From: Bathynomus jamesi
Lineage: Eukaryota > Arthropoda > Malacostraca > Isopoda > Cirolanidae
Direction: 5' to 3'
Length of the DNA: 64,000 nucleotides
NCBI GenBank assembly: GCA_023014485.1
Contig: JAJOZX010000879.1
Coordinates: forward strand, 249,501 to 313,500
A program made the translations under genes and the position numbers. Of this stretch, positions 42,467 through 52,780 are shown in pieces. The notes under the pieces are model-generated. The model saw nothing but the letters and a program-made list of their open reading frames with translations, was not told the DNA's origin and did not search any database. Position 1 is the stretch's first letter, and each line of letters opens with the position of its first letter.

Positions 42467-43139
42467 CCTTCATTGTTGAAATCGGCATAAAAATTCCTTT
42501 TATTAATATAATACTTTTAATAATAATTATTTGCCATACCTAAAAATTACTACTAAACAAAATGACAATCTTTATCGAAACACCTAACTTATGGGACAAC
42601 CTCTGGATTAATAAAATAAAATTATTTATCGTAATCAGATACTTAATCATTATCATGCATGTTTATGATGTACTCGTATAATTTTCATATGAAAATCTTT
42701 CTGTAAAAATTTGAGTAATAAGTATTTAACACCAACACATAGATCATGCCTTTTATACTTCGAATCTACGATTGACAAAACGTGTTATTTCACGTCGATT
42801 CGATATTCTTTTGTTTCATTGCATAGAAAAAAAATTACAATGTTTTGTTACTGAATGATATCATAATTATCTGTCTCAGTGTTTTGTTACTGAATGATAT
42901 CGTATCCGTCTCCTTCGCGTAACCTTCTAGAAGAAAATTTTACTTAACTTTACTTAATTTTACTTAACCGAGTCATTAGGGACAGTTAAAGTTTTTTTTC
43001 ACTGAATTTTCTCTTAATCAATAGTTTTAAATGAGCATCATTAATTTAGGCTAGTTAATTAAATAATCAAGTCTTCTTAACAGAACATTAGTAATTCAGT
43101 AGAAAGCACTCGGAGAGCGCATACCTCTGCCTTTTGTCT
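42467..43139. other. AT-rich spacer after Gypsy-3
   Basis: No gene seen. The 22-base word tgttttgttactgaatgatatc occurs twice, at about 42841 and 42881. This is the continuation of the sequence interrupted by Gypsy-3. Confidence 0.6.
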
Positions 43140-43219
43140 AATTTGCCTCAGTCTACGTAGACCTCCTAGGCCACCCTAGTCTCGTAGGTCAGGGTGGCCT
43201 ACGTAGACTTAGGCAAATT
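43140..43219. repeat. Imperfect palindrome with a bulged stem
   Basis: Left arm 43140-43177 and right arm 43191-43219. Stems aatttgcct-agtctacgtag (one mismatch) and gccaccct pair across a 9-base bulge on the left and a 13-base loop. No flanking duplication is evident. Confidence 0.8.
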
Positions 43220-43428
43220 TCAACTCTACCCAAACAATTTTTTGTTCATTTTTATGATGATTAACAAAAATTTAAACTTTTTTCTATCGATTTTTTTTAT
43301 CGTTCTATTATTTCACTTCGAATTCAGCTATAATATTTTGCACAATAAAAATAGAGGTTACAAATATTACTTTGCCATCAAAAACTCATTTTGTGAAAAT
43401 TTGTTGAATAATTTATTTATTTATTGTG

Positions 43429-43684
43429 AACGAAAAGAAATTGTCCTACCTTATTTTTTGCTGGGTCTTAGTTTGCTTCGATGTAGGGCGTCACGATCTT
43501 TTTCAGTGTAGGGCCGCCACGATGGAGCTACGCGATGAGTTAACTTGATGTAATTAATATAGGCAGTCACAATATAAACACTTGTAGGTATAGGCCTATC
43601 CTTTCTGTAGTTATTAAGTTTATTATAAGGAATTCACTCAGAACTTTAGGGAAGACAAAAGCACATCTTCCCTGTTTAAAGCGT
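43429..43684. repeat. 260 bp direct repeat, right copy
   Basis: Partner of 34336-34596, same orientation. It is followed by 80 bases of unique sequence before the Pao-2 LTR. Confidence 0.85.
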
Positions 43685-43765
43685 TCGCTGTACAATAAAC
43701 AGCTCTGACAGCCGTTCCTTTTCGCGTTATATTTTCATTATTTGCTGATCTGGCAAAGTTTTGTT

Positions 43766-44494
43766 TGGTCTACTTATGGAAAACTGATGAGTGGGTAGTT
43801 GGGAGGTAACGAAAATGGTTCACTGAGTAGGTAGGTAGTTAATCTAACAATTATTAAATTCCTTTTATGTCAATAACTGGGTGGATGAAACCAATTGGTT
43901 GCTCACCAGAGTTATTCTCCACACTAGTATTTATATACTGTGTGACAAGAGCGTGCTCGGTAATAGATATACATTACCGATCAACCAACCGAGGGAAAAA
44001 CCAACACGACGCTGGAGGAAAAAGCCCCGCGAAAAGGAGAACAAAGGAGACGAAAACGAGGAACGGGGCGAGAAGGACGGAACTGGAGAAGGGACAAGAA
44101 CAGACAACGAAAAAGATCCCCACCAGCAAGTACGCTCTTAATAAACAAACAAGACGGGAAAAGGGACTCTCTAATAACTAGCAGTAAGTGACTAATTGTG
44201 TTTTTAACCCAGTTTAGGTAGATTCATTAAATTAAGCTGGGTCAGACAACTTAGGCCTACATTGTGGCCTAAGACCCAGCATCAACTCATAGCTTAACAA
44301 AGGTAAAGGTAGATTGCCCTAACCTAGTTTGGTGAGGAATCCTACTGTGGACCTCAATTTATCTGCCCGCTCTGGACCATTTCCGGAATCTCTAGGCTGA
44401 CCCCTCTAGGCTAGACTTGATCTACTCTATAGTTAGACTGGAGAAATAAGGGGTGGGTTAATTGTGGACCAATTCATACAGAGCATTTTTCACA
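43766..44494 (+). repeat. Pao-2 5' LTR
   Basis: It ends tttttcaca, immediately before the primer-binding-type sequence. The start is set at TGGT by analogy with the solo copy at 5822-6497; the exact first base is uncertain. Confidence 0.75.
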
Positions 44495-44822
44495 TTGGTG
44501 GTCCGTGTGTAGGGAATAAACAAACCTTAACCTTACTTAACAAAAATTGCAGAATTAGGCTAAATGGTCTAGCCTAAGCCTAAGCCTAAGCCTAACCTAA
44601 TCAAGCCTAATTAGGTCTACAACCTAGGGCCTAACTAGGAAACATTTACATTTAAGGAGTCTCATTCTCTTATAAGCTTAGACCTGAGTGACACATAAGT
44701 ACTTGGGGGGGATTAAACCAAATTTAAAACTTGACTGTTTTGTCTGTGATCTCTCTTCTCTGGTAATTTCTTCTTGTCCTCTATTTCATTACGATCCCCA
44801 GTTAAACAATTTTGACTTAAAC
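44495..44822 (+). other. Pao-2 primer-binding site and leader
   Basis: It starts ttggtggtccgtgtgt. The leader contains a short degenerate cctaag/cctaa array near 44571-44600. No ORF supported before the gag ATG. Confidence 0.6.
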
Positions 44823-46555
44823 ATGGACAGTGCGGAATTGAAAAAGTTAAAAAAGAAAAGGGGGGCAAAGTTGGGTGCTGTTACAAAGGCCAAGAACACT
44901 TTTAACAATATTACACAACCAGGTAAGGAAGATTTAGAGTGTGTAATTCTTAAATTGGAAACTAAAAAGAAGGAAATAATAGCCATTGATGAGAGTATTT
45001 CAGAGTTAGTTGAATCCGAAATGGCTGAAGAACAATTGATAGACCTTTACGCTGATAATGATGCTCAGGTAATCTCAATTGAACAGCAAATAAGGAGACT
45101 ACGGTCTCGTTTGACTGACTTAACACCAAATAAACCTAATTCTGATTTTAATCAAAGTAGAGCTAACCTTCAACAAAATTTAAGTGGCATGCTAAATCCT
45201 GAGTCACAAGAATTGAGGGCTCAGTTACCCATTTTGCTAGTACCAACATTTGAAGGGGACACGGTACAATTCCCATCTTTCATTGACAAATTTGAGAGTT
45301 TAATAGGTAATAAACCTTATATTTCAACTGTTGATAAGTTTAGCTACTTAACTAGTTTCCTTAAAGGCCCAGCCTATAACCTGATAGCCTATTTACCAGC
45401 CGTAGGGAATTCATATGAAGTAGCTATTGATCTCTTAAAACGTAATTACATTAATAAAGATGAGATTGTATATGAATTATCTCAACAAATTTTTGATTTT
45501 GCACCCATAAAAGATAACCATAGTGATATGGAAAATTTTTATACAAAATTAGAAGCTATTATAGGACAACTGGTTAGCAATGAGATAGATATTAAAGCTT
45601 CATCTTGGATTATACAAGGCATAGTTCTTAGGTGCCTTCCTTTGAGGGTTAAAGATATTTTAGTTCTAAAGACGGGAGAAAATTATCCTAATCTTGAAGA
45701 TATCAGAAAACACTTTCCCAATATCCTAACTAATTACAAATTGAGAAATATTCCAACACAAAATAAGACCCAGACTATGGATAAACCAAAGACTGTTCCC
45801 AGAGACCAACTAGCTACAGCCAAACAGACAAAACTTGATACTGTAGAATCAAATGTGACCAACTGTAATACACGAACACCTACATTACAGAACTTTAATG
45901 TAACTGCTGCCTCAACTTACACACTACATTGCAAATTTTGTGCAAGTAATGAACACAGTAGTACTGGGTGTGACAAATATTCAGACTTTAACCAAAGAGC
46001 TAAAAGATGTGAACAGTTGAACCTATGTAAAAAGTGTACTGGCCAGGGACATTATAAGAAAGACTGTAAATCTAGGTTAAGATTCAAGTGTAAGTTTTGT
46101 AAAAGTTTACGACATGTCTCATCAATGTGTGATTCACCAAAGTGTCCAAACAATAGTACTCAAACTCAAAAGATACCTCCACCAAACAAAGGTAATCAAG
46201 AAAATGCCACTTTCATGGGACATTCTGTTTGCTCAAACAACGTAACAAGAAACACTGAGATTCTTTTACCAACTATTACTTTGGACTTAGTGAATAGTGA
46301 GGGTAGCACCACTCCAGTGAGATGTCTTATAGACTGTTGTTCTCAACAAACATTTGTTTCGCAAAATGTAGTTAATAAATTGGGTTTGACACCAAACCCG
46401 AATGAACAAAACCTCAATATTGCATCCTTTGTTAAGGATAACTCGGACAAAAATAGCTATAAGACAATTGACCTGGAACTACATTTAGAAAATAAATTAG
46501 AGAAAATTGAAGCAGTTATTATTTCTAAAGTAGGACAAAACAAACTGGTTATACC
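44823..46555 (+). CDS. gag: Pao-2 gag and protease N-terminus, open to the hAT-2 junction
   Basis: Start at ATG 44823 (MDSAELKKLKKKRGAKLGAV), chosen over the upstream in-frame 44688 because it matches the Pao-1 gag N-terminus. It has a coiled-coil-like region, then LPILLVPTFEGDTVQFPSFI and FLKGPAYNLIAYLP (capsid region of BEL/Pao gag). Three zinc knuckles follow: CKFCASNEHSSTGC, CKKCTGQGHYKKDC and CKFCKSLRHVSSMC, all CX2CX4HX4C. A retropepsin-like region has RCLIDCCSQQTFVSQ, where the usual D-S/T-G is D-C-C (46332-46340). The frame then runs into hAT-2. No stops or frameshifts over 1.7 kb, so gag is probably recent or selected. Confidence 0.87.
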
Positions 46556-47163
46556 CAGAGATGGGCAAGATCACCAACTTTGGTGATCTTGAAGATCAAG
46601 ATCAGATCACCAGAAAAATGTGATCTTGAAGATCAAGATCAGATCACCAGAAAAATGTGATCTTGAAGATCCAGATCAAGATCGTGATCTTGAAGATCAC
46701 TTTTCAAGATCACTTTTTAAGATCACTTTTATATGAATTGAAAAAAGTTGTACTCTTGTAGAGTAAACAAAAACAAATTATTTTGTTAATCACTCCTGAA
46801 AAGTATCACTCCTAATACTCCCCTGAGGGCTGAGGCAATACAAGCATCGCATCCTACCCATGTCACCTGATCTAAACCACGGGGATTGACGATTCCCCTT
46901 TCAGTTTTTCAGGTGGTAAACTTAAAACTTAGTATTATCATAACTTATCAGCAAAGAAAAAACTATTAAATGACCTACATATAGTTTTTAGTTCTATTTT
47001 TCTCAATTCTCATTTCACCAGGTCCATAACCCATATCAATGAATGATCAGCATATATAAGTAAACATTTTTTACATAGAATTTAATTTTACAGTTTTACT
47101 GCAGTACGCAATTACTGACAATATAAGGGTAAAAACCGCAAGTTAAGAGTGTTAATTTAATGT

Positions 47164-48540
47164 TCAACCGCTGTAAACATTTGCTTTCAGCAAAACCAAT
47201 TGTTCAAAGTTACCATCCGAGAGACGACTTCGTTTGGGGCTATGAACCATGCCAGCAAACGAAAACAACCGTTCCACTGGTGCAGAGGAAGGTAGCGTGG
47301 TGTTATACCTCTTGAAGATCTTCTTTATAGCAGGATACCTATCTAAAGAGTCGAGTGCCTTACTGGTGTCCTGCAAATAATTGAGGACTTCCAAGTCTTC
47401 CTTGTTGTTAGGAGCAGAGAATGAGCCGTCCATAGTTCTGAAGAAATCGTCTTCAGATGATGAGTCTGAGTTCACCGAACTATTACCACTGCTGTCAGAA
47501 TTACAATTTCTTACAGCCATTTGCAGCTTGTCTTTTACTTGAGACTTGATTGCTTCATGATCGCCGAAATTAGGCCCTTGCAACAATGATATCCATCTAA
47601 GTTTGAAATACGGATGAGATACTGAGGCCAAAACGGCATCAGTTACCTCGGGGCTCAACGACAAAAAATGACCAAATCTGGCATTGAAGCCAGAGACGAC
47701 TGCTGCCAGTAATGGCATGCAGTGTCTCAAGCGCAGGTCGTTTGGTTGGATAGGCTCCAATCTTGCGAGGGCATCTTGAGTCACTAGGACTGTTGGAAGA
47801 AGACAACCGTAGTAGCATTCTTTCTCTGCCTGTAATTTGTTGAGGGCTGCTGCAATTGGTTTTAGAACAGACAAATATTCTGAAATAAATTCCAATTCAT
47901 TGTCTTTGAGGATGGGTAGATTCAGTTCTTCAAGAGCTACATTCACGTCGTTCTTATGTTTATATATTTGGCTTAATGAGTCGTACATTGAGTTCCATCG
48001 GGTGACGCATGGGTACCTAAATTGGACGCCAGTTATTTCCTGTATTTTTTCTGCTGACTTGGGTTTACCAGCAGCATTCCACAGCGCCGAACATTTTCCC
48101 ATTGCAGAATGCTTTATCTTCTTTAGTCCAAGTGAATTCAGTCCTTTATCTGCATCAGTTGTTGCTACCAAGTTCAATGTGTGGGAGGCACATCGAATAT
48201 GGGATGATAGTTTCATTGACTCCTCTCCATGCTCTCCTGAATGTTCAGGATAGTTGCTGATGATAACCTCTTCATCTGAATCTTTTTCATCATCATCTTC
48301 ATCTGCATCATCTTCATCAATGTCGTCAGTACGATTCTGAACACGAACACCGAACTCTTTAAAGCATTTCACCATGTTCGATGCATTGTCGGTGACTGTA
48401 GATACAACTTTTCTATAAGATAAACCATGCTCCGAGTTGATCCTGTCCAATATTCCAGCAATTTTATCAAAGCTATGTGTTCCACGAAATCTTCGGCATG
48501 CCAGTGCAGCTGATCCTCGCGACAAGTCATCATTGATCTG
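47164..48540 (-). CDS. hAT-2 transposase catalytic exon, intact
   Basis: An open minus-strand frame (463 codons from 48555; exon proper from about 48540). It has INDDLSRGSAALACRRFRGT, VVSTVTDNASNMVK, an acidic stretch DIDEDDADEDDDEKDSDEE, CASHTLNLV, RWNSMYDSLSQIYKHKN, SHPYFKLRWIS and the dimerisation motif PSSAPVERLFSFAGM. It equals the last exon of hAT-1 without frameshifts. The upstream exons are mostly deleted, so the element should be non-autonomous even though this part is open. The first residues MCLTLQ arise from the intron-exon boundary of the tandem duplication and are probably not real. Confidence 0.88.
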   Translation of the reverse strand, partial: QINDDLSRGSAALACRRFRGTHSFDKIAGILDRINSEHGLSYRKVVSTVTDNASNMVKCFKEFGVRVQNRTDDIDEDDADEDDDEKDSDEEVIISNYPEHSGEHGEESMKLSSHIRCASHTLNLVATTDADKGLNSLGLKKIKHSAMGKCSALWNAAGKPKSAEKIQEITGVQFRYPCVTRWNSMYDSLSQIYKHKNDVNVALEELNLPILKDNELEFISEYLSVLKPIAAALNKLQAEKECYYGCLLPTVLVTQDALARLEPIQPNDLRLRHCMPLLAAVVSGFNARFGHFLSLSPEVTDAVLASVSHPYFKLRWISLLQGPNFGDHEAIKSQVKDKLQMAVRNCNSDSSGNSSVNSDSSSEDDFFRTMDGSFSAPNNKEDLEVLNYLQDTSKALDSLDRYPAIKKIFKRYNTTLPSSAPVERLFSFAGMVHSPKRSRLSDGNFEQLVLLKANVYSG

Positions 48541-48550
48541 TAATGTAAGA

Positions 48551-48910
48551 CACATCGAATATGGGATGATAGTTTCACTGACTCCTCTCCATGCTCTCCT
48601 GAATGTTCAGGATAGTTGCTGATGATAACCTCTTCATCTGAATCTTTTTCATCATCATCTTCATCTGCATCATCTTCATCAATGTCGTCAGTACGATTCT
48701 GAACACGAACACCGAACTCTTTAAAGCATTTCACCATGTTCGATGCATTGTCGGTGACTGTAGATACAACTTTTCTATAAGATAAACCATGCTCCGAGTT
48801 GATCCTGTCCAATATTCCAGCAATTTTATCAAAGCTATGTGTTCCACGAAATCTTCGGCATGCCAGTGCAGCTGATCCTCGCGACAAGTCATCATTGATC
48901 TGTAATGTAA
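48551..48910 (-). repeat. Tandem duplication of the hAT transposase exon start
   Basis: The block from cacatcgaatatgggatg to tctgtaatgtaaga occurs at about 48189-48550 and again at 48551-48910, nearly identical. It duplicates the exon start and acceptor site. hAT-1 has it once. Confidence 0.9.
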
Positions 48911-50016
48911 GAATATAAAATCAATGTTTGTATGAACATTTTTTTAAGCTTAATTTAATAATATTGGTTAGACACGCACCAGCTAAACTGCGCCACCAAA
49001 CATTGAAGAGAAGAACTATGTGATATAAAGGAGGCAATTCAGCGATGAGTCGCCTACCATACCACCACATCAGTGACCCATCCCATAAGAGCAAAATGTG
49101 GAAGAGTCCATATTCACAGCCTGTGAATATGGACTCTTCCACATTTTGCTGTGAATCAGACACAATGACAGATGACAGAATCAGTGAATTAGTGTGAAAT
49201 TACTGTGAATCACAGCAAAATGAAGACTCACCAAATTAATGAATGAGGAACACATGTCGAATAATTGAAAAGATTATACTATAAGTCTATCAGACTATCA
49301 GTCTATCACCAATGGTCAATTTATCAATTATATAAAAATAATACACTAAATCAATAGCATACCCAATGCGCAGTGACTCCCATGAAACTGCGGTGATTAG
49401 TTGACCATATGTCGCATGTAACACACACATGGTCAACTGCTGTCAGTTTTGCTTGTATGTCTTCCTTCATTGTACTGGTTGTTGTTCCCTTGGGAGCCTG
49501 TTGAAGTTGTAAAATTGCACTCATTATTAAAAAATTCAATCTGTAAATAAAATATGTTTAGAATTAATTTATTATGAATACGGACCTATAGGCTATATTT
49601 TATGCCTATATATAATAATATATTAATAGAACACTTTTAACATAATTGCACAGTAAATTACACTTTTTACGAGCCTAAATTCCACAGCAACTACACCTTC
49701 CATGAGCCCACGCATGACGCAAGTCACCCAACTAACAGAAAACATAAACAGTCGGTGTTGAACAAAGTTGCCACCAGATGTCGCTTGGACAAAAAACAAA
49801 TGACATTCGCATAGCGGCATATTTAAGAATCTGAAATTAAAAGTGATCTTGAAGTCTAAAGTGATCTTCAAGATCAAGATCACAAGAAATAAAGTGATCT
49901 TAGATCAAGATCAAGATCACCATAATAAAAGTGATCTTCAAGATCAAGATGAGATCACGATCTTGATCTTCAAGATCACGATCTGATCTTGAAGATCAAG
50001 ATCGTGCCCATCTCTG

Positions 50017-50661
50017 ACTATGAGTAGTATACAACTGTAGTTTAAAAGACACAAATTCAGTTAGGTTAAATGATTGTCTCATGGAAGGCCCAAACCTTGT
50101 CTCAGATCTTGTAAAAATTCTCCTTTGCTTCCGTTTAGACAATTATGCAGTACAAAGTGACATAGAAAAAGCATTCCTCTGTATAAATTAGAAGCTTGAG
50201 TATGATAAAAATCAACTCAGGTTTTTGTGGTTTAATGATCCACATGACTTTAACAAAGGTTTCAAGACCTACAGATTTAAAGTAATTATTTTTGGAGCAA
50301 ATTGCTCTCCAAGTATTCTTGCTTTAACAATTAAAAACCACCTAAACTTATTTCAAGAGGACTTAACAGTTCAGTTTTTAAAACAAAATTTTTATGTGGA
50401 TAACCTCATTGGTTCCATTGTAACTGAAGAGGAATTGCTTGAAATTTACCAAATGTCACAACCCATAATGAAGCAAGGATATTTTGGATTGAGAGAGTGG
50501 GTTTCTAATTCTCCTAAATTAAATGAACAAATAACAAAAGACAACAATGGGAACATTGAACCAAACAATTACACAAAAACACTTGGAATGCTTTGGTTTT
50601 TAAAACAGAATTCCGAACACAATGACACTCTTTGCACAAAGAACAGAGAAAATACGAAATA
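50017..50661 (+). pseudogene. pol: Pao-2 reverse transcriptase fragment with mutated active site
   Basis: In frame it reads LNDCLMEGPNLVSDLVKILL, DNYAVQSDIEKAFLCIN, a TAG stop (near 50190), then RFLWFNDPHDFNKGFKTYRF, IIFGANCSPSILALTIKNHL and NFYVDNLIGSIVTEEELLEI. The RT box is YVDN rather than YVDD (AAC at 50402-50404), replacing the second catalytic Asp, so polymerase activity is not expected. It matches the Pao-1 RT region of 22600-22180. The fragment stops near LGMLWFLK; connection, RNase H and integrase are absent. Confidence 0.87.
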
Positions 50662-50939
50662 GAATTACAACTTGATGTGTTGGGGTGATCGTCAGACTGC
50701 ATTCTTGGTTATAAGTTTATAGGCAACAGCTGAAATGCTTCTCCAACACTAAAATGTTTCATGTATGTCGCCGCTACTCTTTTTATAGGACATGGAGAAG
50801 ACCCTCCTAGAATGGGGACATGCTGAAGAAAAGACTTCCCCCCGCACTTTCAGAATGTCGATCATTAATTGGCTGGACGTGTTTTAGTGGACGGACTCTA
50901 AACTAAACGAATTTTGGTTACAAGTTACAAGGAAAAGAA
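50662..50939. other. Spacer, nothing recognised
   Basis: No ORF, repeat or RNA gene recognised between the Pao-2 RT fragment and LINE-F. Confidence 0.6.
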
Positions 50940-51015
50940 GTACCTCAAAAGGCCTTGCGGCCCATACCGAGGAGGTACCAATGGCAACGGGTGCCAGGGA
51001 AAATTTTCTATACAC

Positions 51016-51345
51016 TCAAATAGTGTGCAAGATTCGGTCTAACCTTTTCTTGAACTGATCCACAGAGGAACTGTTCACAACTTCTGAAGGTAACCTGTTC
51101 CACGTGTCACAGATCTTATACGTAAAGTAATTCCCACACACACTAGTCCTAAACCGTTTCAAATCCAACTTCCAACCATTGTTGCGAGTTGGGTTATCAT
51201 TTAAACGAAACATGCTTCTAAAATCGACATCGTTGAACCCGCGTAAGTGCTTGAAAACTTCGATCAGTTGACCGCGCAGCCTCCGAGTTTCCAGCGAAAA
51301 CAAGTTCAGGGCGCGTAACCGTCGATTGTAGCCCATATGCCTAAC
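51016..51345 (-). pseudogene. LINE-F C-terminal region
   Basis: The minus-strand frame reads MGYNRRLRALNLFSLETRRL, RGQLIEVFKHLRGFNDVDF, FRTSVCGNYFTYKICDTWNR, LPSEVVNSSSVDQFKKRLDR. This is the conserved C-terminal tail of CR1/jockey-type LINE ORF2 proteins, downstream of the polymerase. The preceding codons (LSV-R-H) join directly onto the sequence after the endonuclease. It contains no catalytic residues. Confidence 0.82.
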
Positions 51346-51489
51346 GCTTAAACGCTCAGTTTGTCTATTCTATCGGCAACGACTGTCGCGGTACAGCGAA
51401 CAATATCCAGGCCAGCACCTTCGTGCCTCACGCCTGGCTCGGGGATGATGCGGGTGTCCTCCCTGGTGAACACTCCCGCAAAGTACTCA

Positions 51490-52575
51490 TTAAACACACT
51501 CCTTAGGGTTCCCCTTGCAGAGGCTTGCCACCCGTAGTTCTTCGTTACGTTTCGCTAGCCTAACCTTCGCCTTCACTTCCCAACACAGGCGGACATACGC
51601 TTCAGTGTTCTCATGGGAACGATTGGCCTTCGCCCTCCTATACGCTACTTTCCTATTTCGGATAGCCGAAGCGATGTTACGATTGAACCACTTCTGCGTT
51701 GAAGCAGGGGTGACCAATTTTGAGGGTATGGCAGCAGACTGCAGCACCATAAACTCGTCCCGGAATGCACTCCACACTCCCTCAACATCGTCGCCGACCT
51801 CGAACCCCATCTCACCTACGCTATCCCTGAGGCTAACAAAGTCCGCCCGCCGGAGATCGAACTTACTGCCTCTCGAGTTACTACGCTTCACCCGAGGGAC
51901 GCACACACGGAATCTAATCAGACCGTGATCACTCTCGCTCAACGATTCATCAACGGTGAGGCCAGTGACGAGGTTGTCTTCGGTCGTGAATACTAAGTCT
52001 AGAACGCTTTCGCCTCGTGTAGGCTCATTGACCCACTGAGTGAGGAAGTTCTCATCAGCAAAGTCAACTAGCCTCCTCCCTTCAGCATCGGCAGTCCTGT
52101 CTTCCCACTTTATGCCGCGACAGTTGAAGTCTCCTAAAACTACACACACCCTATCCCCTAGCAGGCTACTGAGTTCGGTGTACAGGGCTGTATCCTCCTC
52201 GAGGAGGAGATGCGGAGGTCTGTACACTAAGATTAACCTATAGTTCGTCCCTCCCACGTTCAGATCGACGCCAAGCAGCTCCCGTTCCGACCGGAACTGG
52301 TAGTCAACCGGACTCAACGTGTCCCTGACGTATATTAGTACCCCACCCCCTTCCCCACGGGTGCGGTCTTTACGAAACATTCTATACCCGGGAATTTCGA
52401 ACTCTCCAGCGTAGTCCCTACGATCAGTATGAATCCAGGACTCGGTGATAGCAACGATATCCTGGTATTCTGATGCTAAGAGCGCCCGTAGCTCGCAAAA
52501 CTTGTTCCTAATCGACCTAGCATCAAAGAGCATTGCACGGAGGGAGCCTTCCCTATTCTGACCGCCCCCTAGCAC
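51490..52575 (-). CDS. LINE-F apurinic-like endonuclease domain
   Basis: An open minus-strand frame of 361 codons. AP-endonuclease fold motifs are visible: DARSIRNKFCELRALL, DIVAITESWIHTD (catalytic Glu), GYRMFRKDRTRGEGGGVLIY, YRPPH, VVLGDFNCRGIKWED (D and N of the active site) and LSESDHGLIRFRV (terminal SDH). The end is a basic linker KWFNRNIASAIRNRKVAYRR leading to RT. It nicks target DNA to prime reverse transcription. No stops in the domain, but translation ends at 51490 because of a frame change next to a run of pyrimidines, and the RT is deleted downstream. High GC compared with neighbours. Confidence 0.88.
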   Translation of the reverse strand: MLGGGQNREGSLRAMLFDARSIRNKFCELRALLASEYQDIVAITESWIHTDRRDYAGEFEIPGYRMFRKDRTRGEGGGVLIYVRDTLSPVDYQFRSERELLGVDLNVGGTNYRLILVYRPPHLLLEEDTALYTELSSLLGDRVCVVLGDFNCRGIKWEDRTADAEGRRLVDFADENFLTQWVNEPTRGESVLDLVFTTEDNLVTGLTVDESLSESDHGLIRFRVCVPRVKRSNSRGSKFDLRRADFVSLRDSVGEMGFEVGDDVEGVWSAFRDEFMVLQSAAIPSKLVTPASTQKWFNRNIASAIRNRKVAYRRAKANRSHENTEAYVRLCWEVKAKVRLAKRNEELRVASLCKGNPKECV

Positions 52576-52736
52576 GACCCGTTTCCCGAACAGCTAGGGC
52601 TGTCGGGAATTGAAGAGCCCCTCACCAACGAGGGGGCAACTTCCGCAGGAGCCTGAGCCCCCCTCCAACGTAGAAGGAGGGTCACCCACCTGTAACTGGA
52701 CGCACTGGTGGGCGGTCCTTAAGTTTTTACCATCCC

Positions 52737-52738
<2 letters not shown>

Positions 52739-52779
<41 letters not shown>
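52739..52779. repeat. (GA)n microsatellite
   Basis: About 20 uninterrupted GA units adjacent to the 5' end of LINE-F. Confidence 0.97.

Positions 52780-52780
<1 letters not shown>

Larger units (their letters stand above)
46556..50016 (-). mobile_element. hAT-2: internally rearranged copy of hAT-1 (3461 bp)
   Basis: The same ends as hAT-1 (CAGAGATGGGCAAG, CTTGCCC-type inverted end at 50005-50016) and the same subterminal arrays. It lacks about 1.17 kb present in hAT-1 (18741-19906: BED finger part, exon 2, half of exon 3) and carries an extra roughly 360 bp tandem duplication at 48551-48910. The flanking 8-mers GTTATACC and ACTATGAG do not match, so no target duplication is visible. Confidence 0.9.
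43766..50661 (+). mobile_element. Pao-2: rearranged BEL/Pao retrotransposon carrying hAT-2
   Basis: 5' LTR about 43766-44494, then ttggtggtccgtgtgt as a primer-binding-type sequence, gag with three zinc knuckles, and part of the protease up to 46555. hAT-2 follows to 50016, then an RT fragment to about 50661. The protease-RT linker and N-terminal RT (roughly 1 kb in Pao-1) are missing at the hAT-2 junction. No 3' LTR is seen. Confidence 0.82.
50940..52738 (-). mobile_element. LINE-F: non-LTR retrotransposon with endonuclease but RT deleted
   Basis: Read on the minus strand, endonuclease 52575-51490 is followed by FNEYFAGVFTREDTRI and ATVVADRIDKL and then jumps near 51355 to SVRHMGYNRRLRALNLFSLE, the C-terminal region. 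The RT palm (about 0.8-0.9 kb expected) is missing. The 5' side borders (GA)n; the 3' side ends in a short conserved tail (taccgaggaggtacc). Confidence 0.82.

Noticed and set aside
47837..48253. Plus-strand 138-codon frame over hAT-2, also seen in hAT-1
   Set aside because: Antisense shadow of the transposase exon.
51515..51928. Plus-strand 137-codon frame
   Set aside because: Antisense shadow of the LINE-F endonuclease, which has clear motifs on the other strand.
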